64,000 nt of DNA from Hymenobacter sp. PAMC 26628 (lineage in GTDB: Bacteria > Bacteroidota > Bacteroidia > Cytophagales > Hymenobacteraceae): positions 1,054,001 to 1,118,000 of the forward strand of contig NZ_CP014304.1 in assembly GCF_001562275.1 (NCBI RefSeq). The letters are read 5' to 3'. The notes beneath the pieces were generated by a model that was not told the origin of the DNA, did no database searches, and saw only the letters and a program-made list of their open reading frames with translations. Made by a program: the position numbers and the translations under genes. The stretch's first letter is position 1. The number at the start of each line of letters is the position of its first letter. Of the stretch, positions 32,552 to 40,242 are shown one piece after another.

Positions 32552-34714
32552 CTACAACTGGTCTTCGATGATAGAAACAGCTTCACCGATGATGATGTCC
32601 TTCTTGAGATTCTTAGTGAACCGCTGATCACGATTAATCTTTATCGTATCGCCGTTGGCGGCTTGCACGTCGGCGCGTAGGGGCGAGAAAGCTAGGGCAG
32701 TGGTAGCCTTTTGGGCAGCGTCGTACTTATCGGCTTCCACCTTGTTCTGGCGCTGCTTGGCGCGGTACGTTACTAGGTTCAGCGATTCAATCGATTCCTT
32801 CTTGCGGGCCAGCATCATCTGGCTGGTTTCGGTCATCACGTTGAAGCCGGGGCTGGTGGCCACGCGGGCTTTGCTAGCAGCGCGCAACTTGTCGTAGGCC
32901 GGCTGAGTATTCCAGGGGCGGTAGCGAGCAGGAGCAATTTCATCCCACTTCAGCGGGTAGTCCGAGCCCTTCTCGCCTTCCTCCAAGTATGAATACATGT
33001 CGGGGAGCACAATGTCGGGCACCACGCCTTTGAACTGAGTTGAGCCTCCATTCACGCGGTAAAACTTTGAAGTGGTAAACTTCAAGGAGCCGAAAGGCTT
33101 GAGGCTGTTCAATTCATTCGGTAGGCTCTCATCCAAGTCCACAATGCGCTGCACGGTGCCCTTACCGTAAGTGCTAGCCGAACCCACAATCACGGCGCGC
33201 TTGTAGTCCTGCATGGCCGCAGCCAGGATTTCCGAAGCCGAGGCACTGTACTTGTTCACCAGAATCACCAGGGGCCCGCTGTACTGCACTTGTGGGTCTT
33301 TGTCCTCCAGCACGGTGGTGCGGCCGCGGCCGTCGCGAATCTGCACAATGGGGCCACTGTCGATGAATAAGCCACCCATATCCACGGCGTCGTTCAGCGA
33401 ACCGCCGCCGTTGTAGCGCAAGTCCAGGATGACGCCTTTCACACCTTCCTGATTCATCTTGGCCAGTTCTTTTTTCACGTCTTGCGACGAGTTGGGGCTA
33501 CCGTCGTTATTAAAATCGGCGTAGAACGTGCGCAAATCCAAGTAGCCAAACTTCTGGTTTTTATCAGTAATGGCCGCCGAACGGGCGTAGGCTTCGTCGT
33601 TGATTACCACGTCGCGGATAATAGGCACCACTTTAGTCGTACCATCGGCCTTGCGCACCGTAAGGCGTACTTCCGAGCCTTTCTTGCCCTTAATGAGCGT
33701 CACGGCCTTCGTAATGCGCCAGCCCTCGATGCTCACCGGCTCGGCGGCACCCTGGGCCACGCGCAAAATGGCGTCGCCCTTTTTCAATTCGCCTTGCCGG
33801 GCCGAAGCCGAACCGGGTAGAATATCCTCGATGTAAATCAACCCGTCCTTCTCCCGCAGTTGGGCCCCAATGCCCTCGAAGCGGCCGGTGAGCTGGTAGT
33901 CAAAATCTTCCTTGGCCTTGGGCGCAAAGTAGTCGGTGTGCGGGTCATAAGTGTTCGCAATGACGTTGGCATAATTAGCTAATTGCTCATTGGCATCAAC
34001 GTCCAACAGATCAGCAAACTGGTCGTCGTAGGTTTTTAGCACGCGCTTGCGGGCTTCGGCTTCCATCTGGGCGGGCGTGCGCACCGGCTCGGGGGCCGTG
34101 GGAGCCTTGGCGTTGGCCGCCGCGGGGGCCGTGGTAGCGGCCGAGGGCTTCGCCGTTTTGGCTTTTTCCTGGGCCTCCATCATCTCCGATACCCGGCTCA
34201 AAGTTTCAAACTTCAGCATTTTGCGCCACAGCTCGCGCTGAATGGCCTTATCGGTAGGCCAAGTGGCCTTCTCGAAGTCCGTTTGAAAAGTCTCGCTTAT
34301 GGTGAAATCAAAGGGTTTGGCCAAGATTTCGCGGTAGAGCGTCTGCATCTCCTTCACCCGCTGGGTCATCAGCTTGGTGCTAAGGTCGAAGAAGTCGCGC
34401 CGGCCGGTTTTTACTTCGTCGTCGATGTCGTTCTGGTAGCGGCGCAGGTTCTCGATGTCGCTGGCCAGCAAAAAAGTTTTGCGGTAGTCGTCGCGCTTCA
34501 GCGACAAGTCGAATACCCGCTTAGAAAACGTGTCGTCCAGTTTTTCGGGTTGGTAATGCGCACTGTTGAGGCCCTGCACCATGGTGCCAATGAGAACTTG
34601 CTCCTTGGTGGGGCCCGCTGCCGTGTTGCGGCGAAATAGTCGGTACGAAGCCAGGACAAATACAGCCATCACTAGGAAGGCATATAGTCCAATTTTTAGG
34701 CGAGGAAATGACAT
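32552..34714 (-). CDS. prc: Carboxy-terminal processing (tail-specific) protease, S41 family
   Basis: A 720-aa envelope protease. After an N-terminal membrane anchor (LKIGLYAFLVMAVFVLASY) and a long helical N domain come the PDZ domain (GRFEGIGAQLREKDGLIYIEDILPGSASARQGELKKGDAILRV region) and the S41 catalytic core. The catalytic Ser is in VNKYSASASEILA and the Lys in STYGKGTVQ. A C-terminal DUF3340-like segment follows (YPLKWDEIAPARY). An Ala/Pro-rich insertion (TAPAAANAKAPTAPEPV) interrupts the N domain. The start at 34714 (MSFPRLKIG) is preferred to an upstream one at 34759 because it places the anchor at the terminus. It should trim periplasmic proteins. Confidence 0.95.
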   Translation of the reverse strand: MSFPRLKIGLYAFLVMAVFVLASYRLFRRNTAAGPTKEQVLIGTMVQGLNSAHYQPEKLDDTFSKRVFDLSLKRDDYRKTFLLASDIENLRRYQNDIDDEVKTGRRDFFDLSTKLMTQRVKEMQTLYREILAKPFDFTISETFQTDFEKATWPTDKAIQRELWRKMLKFETLSRVSEMMEAQEKAKTAKPSAATTAPAAANAKAPTAPEPVRTPAQMEAEARKRVLKTYDDQFADLLDVDANEQLANYANVIANTYDPHTDYFAPKAKEDFDYQLTGRFEGIGAQLREKDGLIYIEDILPGSASARQGELKKGDAILRVAQGAAEPVSIEGWRITKAVTLIKGKKGSEVRLTVRKADGTTKVVPIIRDVVINDEAYARSAAITDKNQKFGYLDLRTFYADFNNDGSPNSSQDVKKELAKMNQEGVKGVILDLRYNGGGSLNDAVDMGGLFIDSGPIVQIRDGRGRTTVLEDKDPQVQYSGPLVILVNKYSASASEILAAAMQDYKRAVIVGSASTYGKGTVQRIVDLDESLPNELNSLKPFGSLKFTTSKFYRVNGGSTQFKGVVPDIVLPDMYSYLEEGEKGSDYPLKWDEIAPARYRPWNTQPAYDKLRAASKARVATSPGFNVMTETSQMMLARKKESIESLNLVTYRAKQRQNKVEADKYDAAQKATTALAFSPLRADVQAANGDTIKINRDQRFTKNLKKDIIIGEAVSIIEDQL

Positions 34715-34886
34715 CAGCGAAGAGAAAACGATAGAAAAATCAAATATACGCGAAATCATCAGCGGCCTTGCAGTGCAGCTGTCTGCTTCATAAACGCCCT
34801 CAGTAGGCGAATAAGTGCCCTGCCCCAGCCAACTAAAAATCTCCGTTAGTTCTACGTAAAGTCAATTTTTGCGGATGCCATGGCGC

Positions 34887-34926
34887 AATAAAAAAGGCCC
34901 CTCCCAGTGGGAGCGGCCTTTTTATT
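34887..34926 (-). terminator. Terminator after the glycine-rich stress protein gene
   Basis: An imperfect long stem (34887-34905 with 34909-34926) with A6/T5 blocks and an AGT loop. It follows the stop codon of the stress-protein gene by 20 bp on the minus strand. Confidence 0.8.
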
Positions 34927-34946
34927 ATGGCAGTACTGCCAGAAAA

Positions 34947-35783
34947 TTAGTACTTGTAGATCTTATCGCCGTTGTTGCGGCGGAACTCGTCTTCAAAGTA
35001 TTTAGCGTCTTCAGCGTTCCGGGGTTTCACGCCCATCACAATCCCGCCATTGTTGACGCCTTCTTCGTATTCAGCAGCGTGCTCCTCGGGGATGCCCGAG
35101 CCAACGAGTGCGCCCACCAAACCGCCGGTGAGGCCCCCTGCACCGGCACCGGCCAAGGCTGCAGCCAGCGGACCGGCGATGATCAAGCCCAAACCGGGCA
35201 ACGCCACTGATGTGCCAATGGCCGCAATGGCCCCGATGATGGCGCCAGCTGTACCACCGATAGCCGAGCCTACGCCCGCACCTTCCATGGCTTTGTCGCC
35301 CAGGTCCGTGTGGGCAGTGTCGTCGCCGAAGTGGGTTTTGCGGGTTTCATCCGACATGAGCAAGTTCACATCGTCCTTGCCGTAACCGCGCGAATGCAGC
35401 GAGTTATAGGTTTTTTCAGCACTGTCACGGTCACGGAAAATGCCGCTCATCGTGCTGCCCTCTTTATACCCAGCGTTGTCGCCCGTAAAGGCGTTTCCTA
35501 CTGCGTTAGTAGCATCAGAAGCGGTGTTTTGCACAGCGTCGATGCCAGCACCAACAGCTGCTCCAGCCGAACCAGCTACAACTGCACCTTTCTGGGTTGC
35601 GCTGTAATCGTGGTCAGTATTGGCAGCATTTGTAGTAGAAGCGCCCGTGCCGGCATTGTAGCTAGTGACCTCGTTGCTGAGGCCGCTGCTGTTGCCTACG
35701 CCCGTACCTGTAGTGGCCGAGCCGTAGTTAGAGCCGGCACCAGTGCCTGAATTTTGCGGGTTGTTAGGATCGTTGGTGTTCAT
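34947..35783 (-). CDS. Glycine/alanine-rich general-stress-type protein (YflT-like)
   Basis: A 278-aa protein in three parts. Residues 1-60 are a Gly/Ser/Thr/Asn-rich disordered head; a glycine-rich hydrophobic stretch (AVVAGSAGAAVGAGI) follows. Residues 110-150 contain SGIFRDRDSAEKTYNSLHSRGYGKDDVNLLMSDET, the start of a general stress YflT/heat-induced domain. Then comes a long Gly/Ala hydrophobic segment (GVGSAIGGTAGAIIGAIAAIGTSVALPGLGLIIAGPLAAALAGAGAGG) like that in DUF1269-type proteins, and EEHAAEYEEGVNNGGIVMGV at the end. Membrane association through the glycine-zipper-like part is likely. Role in stress is inferred from the family only. Confidence 0.82.
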   Translation of the reverse strand: MNTNDPNNPQNSGTGAGSNYGSATTGTGVGNSSGLSNEVTSYNAGTGASTTNAANTDHDYSATQKGAVVAGSAGAAVGAGIDAVQNTASDATNAVGNAFTGDNAGYKEGSTMSGIFRDRDSAEKTYNSLHSRGYGKDDVNLLMSDETRKTHFGDDTAHTDLGDKAMEGAGVGSAIGGTAGAIIGAIAAIGTSVALPGLGLIIAGPLAAALAGAGAGGLTGGLVGALVGSGIPEEHAAEYEEGVNNGGIVMGVKPRNAEDAKYFEDEFRRNNGDKIYKY

Positions 35784-35926
35784 GGTAGCGTGGGAATTGT
35801 GAATGAAAGAAAACAGGGGCCCCGGCGAGCCGCGGGCTGCGTTTGTAACGGGGTAGCCCCGCGGGGGGTTGCGTTATCTTTCATCACTTGCTACGAAAAC
35901 GGGTCGCTAGCACTCAACTGTTGGTC

Positions 35927-36295
35927 TCACGAAAACTTTTGAAAGTTGGCATCGTCAAGCCAAAAGTCTCGGCATGTGCGCACCAGGTATTTTAGGAAGT
36001 CCTCGTCCTGCTTGAGGGTGCGCCATTCACCCATGCCGAGCTTCTCGCATAATTTATAAAAATTGTCGCCCTGGCCTTTCGAGCCGGGCACTTTTACTAA
36101 GCAACTCAGCGGGGGCCTGCCTTCAGTGTGCTCGGTGGCGGATATTTCCGCGAGCATTTCGTTCAGGCGCGATTTTTCGTGCGAAATATCGAGGTTCAAG
36201 CCTAACTCAGCTTCCTGAACCAGGGTAAGGTAACTAACGGTGCCGGTCTGTTGGCGGGCGTAGCGGATGAGGTAGGTGCGGATGCGACCAGTCAT
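35927..36295 (-). CDS. Small conserved protein, unknown function
   Basis: A 122-aa soluble protein starting MTGRIRTYLIRYARQQTGTVSY, which looks like a small winged-helix-type N terminus, followed by ISATEHTEGRPPLSCLVKVPGSKGQGDNFYKLCEKLGMG and a Trp/Phe-rich end (TCRDFWLDD). The block GRPxLSxLV..GDNFYKL resembles what I remember from C-terminal regions of several uncharacterised Bacteroidota proteins, but I cannot name a family. The start at 36295 is chosen because upstream sequence in the same frame is non-coding in character. Not obviously linked to its neighbours. Confidence 0.72.
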   Translation of the reverse strand: MTGRIRTYLIRYARQQTGTVSYLTLVQEAELGLNLDISHEKSRLNEMLAEISATEHTEGRPPLSCLVKVPGSKGQGDNFYKLCEKLGMGEWRTLKQDEDFLKYLVRTCRDFWLDDANFQKFS

Positions 36296-36365
36296 AATAA
36301 ACGAAAAGGGGGCAGCCTGTGCGAAAAAAAATAGATGGTCCGGCGCGCCGACCCCATAAAAATAG

Positions 36366-36414
36366 CCGAACCGGGTGGTGCCACCCCCAGCAGGGATATG
36401 GCACCACGGTTCGG
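36366..36414. repeat. Imperfect inverted repeat between two minus-strand genes
   Basis: CCGAACC-GG-GTGGTGCCA at the left can pair with TGGCACCAC-GGTTCGG at the right with a 2-base bulge. A second small palindrome CGGCCGGACAATTCCGGCCG follows. No T tract is present. They lie in the 202-bp gap downstream of the proline dehydrogenase gene. Confidence 0.55.
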
Positions 36415-36497
36415 AAACGGAGCGGCCGGACAATTCCGGCCGCGACCGGCGCCTTATCGCAGGCAATTGTAATGCCAAGCTGCGCGCTGGGGCCCCA

Positions 36498-37691
36498 TTA
36501 CCGGCTCCGGCGGCGGCGCAACTCGCGCTGCACCAGCAAAAATTCGCGGCTGCTTTGGCCGGCAATGGCCGTGTTTTCGTTGGCGCGGCGCAGCAGGTAC
36601 GGCATCACGGATTCGACAGGGCCGTAGGGTAAGTACTTGGCTACGTGGTAGCCGGCGTGGGCCAAGTTGTAGCTAAGGTTGTCGCTCATGCCGTAGAGCT
36701 GGGCAAACCAAACGCGCGTATCGCCCGGGGCTAAGCCTGCCTCCTGCATCAGCTGGGTGAGCAACAGTGAGCTGGCCTCGTTGTGGGTGCCGGCGCAAAA
36801 GCTGATGCGGGCCACATGCTGCACGCAGTAGCGCAGGGCCTCGTCGTAAAGGTCGTCGGTGACCTGCTTGCTGGGATTGATAGGCGTAGGATAGCCGCGT
36901 TGCTGGGCCACGCGGGCCTCTTTTTCCATGTAGGCCCCGCGTACTAGCTTGGCGCCTACGTAGTATCCCGCCTGGGCCCCCGCGTCGTGGGCAGCTTGCA
37001 GCGCCTCCAAGCGGTCGTGCCGGTAAAGCTGGTAGGTGTTCCATACAATGGCCTGTTCGTGGTTGTACTTGGCCATCATCTCGTCGGCCAGTGCGTCGAT
37101 GGTGTGCTGGAACCAGCTTTCCTCGGCGTCAACAAACAACCGGATGCCATATTGATGAGATCGGGCGCAAAGCGCCTCCACGCGCGCTACGGCGCGCGCG
37201 TGGGCTGCTTGCTCTACGGCCGTTAGGGCTTGCCCAGCCTGAATTTTCTCCAGGATGGCCGCGCTGGCTACACCCGTTACTTTGAACACTGAGAACGGAA
37301 TGTGCGCCGAACGGTGCGCTTCTTCAATGGTGGCCAGCAGCTCGTCGCGGGTGCGGTCGTAGCTGGCGTCGTTGCCTTCGCCTTCCACCGAATAATCGAG
37401 GATGGTGCCAATGCCGTAGCGCCCCAGGGCGGCCACCACCGGGCGGCATTCGGCAATGGTTTCGCCCCCGCAAAACTGTTCAAAAATGGAATGCTTGATG
37501 AGAAACTTAGTGCCTGGGAATCCCCATTTTAGCGCGGCTTGCATGAGGCTGCTGCCAGTTTTCACGAGGCCGTTGTTGTTCATGGCCGCAAACAGGCCAT
37601 ATATTTTGCGCAGCTGGGTATCCGACTTGGCCGCGAAGGCAATTTGGGTATTGTCGAACGAAATGGGGGGGGCCAGGGTGGGAGCGGTCAT
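36498..37691 (-). CDS. Proline dehydrogenase family protein
   Basis: A 397-aa FAD-dependent TIM-barrel enzyme oxidising proline to pyrroline-5-carboxylate, single-domain rather than the bifunctional PutA. Family blocks visible are SVFKVTGVASAAIL, RLFVDAEESWFQ, YYVGAKLVRGAYMEKE, ISFCAGTHNEASS, AQLYGMSDNLSYNLA and the C-terminal substrate motif YLLRRANENTA. Full length for the Bacteroidota type. It is divergent from the aromatic biosynthesis gene. A matching P5C dehydrogenase is not in the window. Confidence 0.96.
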   Translation of the reverse strand: MTAPTLAPPISFDNTQIAFAAKSDTQLRKIYGLFAAMNNNGLVKTGSSLMQAALKWGFPGTKFLIKHSIFEQFCGGETIAECRPVVAALGRYGIGTILDYSVEGEGNDASYDRTRDELLATIEEAHRSAHIPFSVFKVTGVASAAILEKIQAGQALTAVEQAAHARAVARVEALCARSHQYGIRLFVDAEESWFQHTIDALADEMMAKYNHEQAIVWNTYQLYRHDRLEALQAAHDAGAQAGYYVGAKLVRGAYMEKEARVAQQRGYPTPINPSKQVTDDLYDEALRYCVQHVARISFCAGTHNEASSLLLTQLMQEAGLAPGDTRVWFAQLYGMSDNLSYNLAHAGYHVAKYLPYGPVESVMPYLLRRANENTAIAGQSSREFLLVQRELRRRRSR

Positions 37692-37803
37692 ACAGTAGTG
37701 GTTACGTCTGGTACCGAGGGGCCCCAGCAGGTGCGAAGTTAGCCGCTAAACAACAGCCTGGGAACCGAACGTTTCGCAAGCAGGTCCCCATCTTTGCGAT
37801 AAC

Positions 37804-38799
37804 ATGGAAATTACGACGTCCCCTGCTACTTTTTTTACCCGTTTGCTGGCCCGCAAGAGCCGGCCGCTTCTCATCGCCGGGCCCTGTTCGGCCGAAACCG
37901 AGGCCCAAACCCTGGCCACCGCCCGCGGCGTGCAAGCGCTGGGCAACGTCGATTTATTCCGGGCTGGGGTGTGGAAGCCGCGCACCCGCCCGGGCTCATT
38001 TGAAGGCGCCGGGTCGGCAGCTTTGCCGTGGTTGCAACGCGTAACGCAGGAAACTGGCCTGCCCGTAGCCATTGAAGTGGCCACCCCGCGCCACGTGGAA
38101 GAAGCCTTGGCTCACGGCATCCAAGTGCTTTGGATTGGGGCCCGCACCACCGTCAATCCTTTCGCGGTGCAGGAACTGGCCGACGCCCTGGCCGGAACCG
38201 GCGTGCCGGTGATGGTAAAAAACCCTGTGAATCCCGACGTGTCGCTGTGGGCGGGGGCCCTGGAGCGGCTGGCGCGCGCCGACATCACCGATTTGGCAGC
38301 AATCCACCGCGGGTTCAGCACGTTTGCGCCCAGCAAGTACCGTAACCCGCCCACTTGGATGCTGGCCATCGAGCTGAAAACCCGCTTCCCCCACATCCCG
38401 CTCATCTGCGACCCCAGCCACATGGCCGGCCGGCGCGATTTGCTGCTGCCCATCGCCCAAAAGGCGCTGGACCTAGACTACGACGGCCTCATCATCGAAA
38501 CCCACCCCGACCCCGATCATGCCCTCAGCGACGCTGAGCAGCAGGTGACGCCCGCGCGGCTGGGCGAAATATTCAGCGAGCTGAAGTACCGCCGCCGTTC
38601 CTCCAGCAACGAGGACTACCAAGCCAAAGCCGAAGAGTTGCGCCAAAAAATGGACGTGGCCGACCGCGAAATTGTGGAGGCCCTGGCCCGTCGCATGGCC
38701 CTAGTGCTTAGTCAGGGGAGTTTTTCGAACAAAAAGAGAGGCAGGTCGTTGCCGTTGAATGGGAAGACCACTCACACCATTTATCCTGTCATCGGCTGA
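37804..38799 (+). CDS. DAHP synthase with truncated chorismate mutase domain (disrupted by IS)
   Basis: First step of the shikimate pathway: PEP plus erythrose-4-phosphate to DAHP. The catalytic barrel is intact (IAGPCSAET from residue 24, LFRAGVWKPRTRPGSFEG, ICDPSHMAGRRDLLL, GLIIETHPDPDHALSD). After residue 270 a type II chorismate mutase domain begins (AKAEELRQKMDVADREIVEALARRMALV) but an IS630-family element interrupts it, replacing the rest with 31 IS-encoded residues. The remaining part of the domain lies beyond the element at 39931. Removing the element and one TA copy restores a 376-codon fusion. DAHP synthase activity may survive; mutase activity, and any allosteric control through that domain, should be lost. 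Confidence 0.93.
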   Translation: MEITTSPATFFTRLLARKSRPLLIAGPCSAETEAQTLATARGVQALGNVDLFRAGVWKPRTRPGSFEGAGSAALPWLQRVTQETGLPVAIEVATPRHVEEALAHGIQVLWIGARTTVNPFAVQELADALAGTGVPVMVKNPVNPDVSLWAGALERLARADITDLAAIHRGFSTFAPSKYRNPPTWMLAIELKTRFPHIPLICDPSHMAGRRDLLLPIAQKALDLDYDGLIIETHPDPDHALSDAEQQVTPARLGEIFSELKYRRRSSSNEDYQAKAEELRQKMDVADREIVEALARRMALVLSQGSFSNKKRGRSLPLNGKTTHTIYPVIG

Positions 38800-39229
38800 T
38801 CGCCTGACTATTGAAAGCTTAACGCGCAAAGGCCGGCACGCCGGGCGCACAGTCCAACGCGGGCGGATGCTGTTGCGGCTGGCTGATGGGGTGAGCGGCT
38901 ACCCTGTCGGGGCTGAGTTGGGTTGCTGCGTGCAGACGGTATATCAGGTGCGCCGCCGCTACGTCGAGCAGGGGCTGGCCACGGCGCTCGGCGAGGCCCC
39001 GCGCAGCGGCGGTCCGCGGCGCTTTGACGGGGCGGCCCGCGCCGCGCTCACGGCCCTGGCCTGCACCCCGGCTCCGATAGGGCACAGTCGCTGGACCCTG
39101 CGCCTGCTGGCCGACAAAGCCGTAGAATCGTGCCTGGTGGACACCATTTCGCACGAAACCGTGAGCCAGGTGCTCAAAAAAACGAGCTACAGCCCCACCG
39201 CCAGCAACACTGGTGCCTGGGCGAAATGA
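38759..39229 (+). CDS. IS630 family transposase, N-terminal frame (orfA)
   Basis: A 156-aa frame encoding the DNA-binding half: paired helix-turn-helix segments RTVQRGRMLLRLADGVSGYPVGAELGCCVQTVYQVRRRYVEQGL and SHETVSQVLKK. At an A7 run (39176-39182) this frame leaves the conserved path and soon stops; the -1 frame continues as KNELQPHRQQHWCLGE, the expected IS630 junction. A fusion made by -1 frameshift or RNA slippage would be 388 aa. Confidence 0.9.
   Translation: MGRPLTPFILSSADRLTIESLTRKGRHAGRTVQRGRMLLRLADGVSGYPVGAELGCCVQTVYQVRRRYVEQGLATALGEAPRSGGPRRFDGAARAALTALACTPAPIGHSRWTLRLLADKAVESCLVDTISHETVSQVLKKTSYSPTASNTGAWAK
39176..39182 (+). promoter_or_regulatory. A7 slippery site in the transposase
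   Basis: Seven consecutive A lie exactly where conserved transposase sequence passes from the orfA frame to the orfB frame. Inserting one A, or slipping back one base, gives VLKKNELQ and joins the two frames. Such homopolymers support transcriptional slippage or ribosomal -1 frameshifting. Confidence 0.65.
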
Positions 39230-39924
39230 ACGCCGCCTTCCTGGCCCGTATGGAAGACGTACTGGCCGTCTATGAGCGGGTCCACGACCCGCAGTTTCCG
39301 GTGGTCTGTTTCGATGAACGCCCTTGCGTGCTGCACGGCCAGCCCGTCGAACCGCTGCCGCCTGTGCCGGCCCAGCCCGCAGTGGGCGAGCGACCCGCCA
39401 AAGTCGGCCGTCCCCGGCGCGAAAGCAGCACGTATGTGCGTCAGGGTACGGCCTGCCTACTGGCGGCCTTCGAGCCGGGCACGGGGCAGCGCCTGGTCGA
39501 GGTGTCGGCCCGCCGCACCGGGGCCGACTATTGCCGCTTTATGCAAGCGCTGGACGCTGCTTACCCCCAGGCCCAGAAAATCGTGCTAGTCCAGGACAAC
39601 CTCAACACCCACACCGATGCCGTCTTCTACCAGCATCTGCCCGCCGCCCAGGCCCGCGCCCTAGCCGCCCGCTTCGAGGTCCACTACACACCCAAAAATG
39701 CCTCCTGGCTTAACATGGTCGAACTCGAACTATCGGCCATTGCCCGCCAGTGCCTGCACCAGCGCATTCCCACCCAAGACGAACTGCGCGCGCACGTCGA
39801 CGCCTGCGTGGCGGAGCGCAATGCCCGGCGAGCAACCGTCAACTGGCAATTTTCGCTTGACAAGGCCCGACAGAAACTCTCCCGCCATTATCAAAAGGTT
39901 TGTGCAAATAATTCCCCTGACTAG
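39226..39924 (+). CDS. IS630 family transposase, catalytic DDE frame (orfB)
   Basis: The catalytic part of the transposase, open in this frame from 39130. Asp in VVCFDERPCVLHG, Asp in LVQDNLNTHTDAVF and Glu in WLNMVELELSAIARQCL are the DDE triad with the usual spacing. It could start at the ATG overlapping the orfA stop (ATGA), but a frameshift product with orfA is more likely to be the active enzyme. The stop is 4 bp from the right inverted repeat end. Confidence 0.9.
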   Translation: MNAAFLARMEDVLAVYERVHDPQFPVVCFDERPCVLHGQPVEPLPPVPAQPAVGERPAKVGRPRRESSTYVRQGTACLLAAFEPGTGQRLVEVSARRTGADYCRFMQALDAAYPQAQKIVLVQDNLNTHTDAVFYQHLPAAQARALAARFEVHYTPKNASWLNMVELELSAIARQCLHQRIPTQDELRAHVDACVAERNARRATVNWQFSLDKARQKLSRHYQKVCANNSPD

Positions 39925-39930
39925 GCACTA

Positions 39931-40161
39931 GTGGAAGAACTAGCTGAATACAAAAAAGCCAACGACGTTAAAATCCTCCAGTTCGACCGCTGGAAGGAAA
40001 TCTTCGCCACCCGCTCGGCTTGGGCCGAAACGCTGCACGTTAACAAGGATTTTGTGGGGGAACTATACAAGTTAATTCACTTGGAAAGCATCCGCAAGCA
40101 GACGGAAGTACTTAATGGGGGGGCCGTGGATGGGGACTTACATCTCGGGCCGGGACTGTAG
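39931..40161 (+). pseudogene. 3' remnant of the chorismate mutase domain
   Basis: Begins directly after the right-hand TA duplication and encodes EELAEYKKANDVKILQFDRW then IFATRSAWAETLHVNKDFVGELYKLIHLESIRKQTEV, the second half of a type II chorismate mutase domain in frame with the 5' part across the element. An ORF beginning with GTG exists, but it has no independent promoter or complete domain, so it is probably not functional. The last 18 codons pass a G7 run and may be changed from the original end. Confidence 0.9.
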
Positions 40162-40175
40162 CATACCGCTACTAT

Positions 40176-40240
40176 CGCGGTTTGACAACAAACAAAAGGG
40201 CTGCTCTATGAGCAGCCCTTTTGTTTGTTGTCAAACCGCG
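40176..40240. terminator. Perfect 31-bp hairpin between aromatic gene remnant and susD
   Basis: Arms 40176-40206 and 40210-40240 are perfectly complementary around TAT, one of the longest uninterrupted stems in the window. A4/T4 runs lie inside the arms. It ends 2 bp before the susD stop codon and serves convergent genes. Confidence 0.85.
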
Positions 40241-40242
40241 GT

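Larger units (their letters stand above)
38702..39930. mobile_element. IS630-family insertion sequence with TA duplication
   Basis: The element is 1,225 bp (38704-39928) bounded by a duplicated TA (38702-38703 and 39929-39930) at a CTAG target, as expected for IS630 elements. Terminal inverted repeats are GTGCTTAGTCAGGGGAG on the left and GTGCCTAGTCAGGGGAA read inward from the right. It carries two overlapping transposase frames in plus orientation, the same as the gene it interrupts. Near-identical ends and open frames suggest a recent, possibly still active copy. Confidence 0.93.

Noticed and set aside
35310..35750. 146-codon ORF opposite the stress protein gene
   Set aside because: Antisense of a low-complexity Gly/Ala/Ser/Thr gene, which produces long open frames by chance.
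36319..36632. Plus-strand ORFs of 102 and 85 codons across the proline dehydrogenase gene end
   Set aside because: They cover inverted repeats and antisense sequence; composition is not protein-like.
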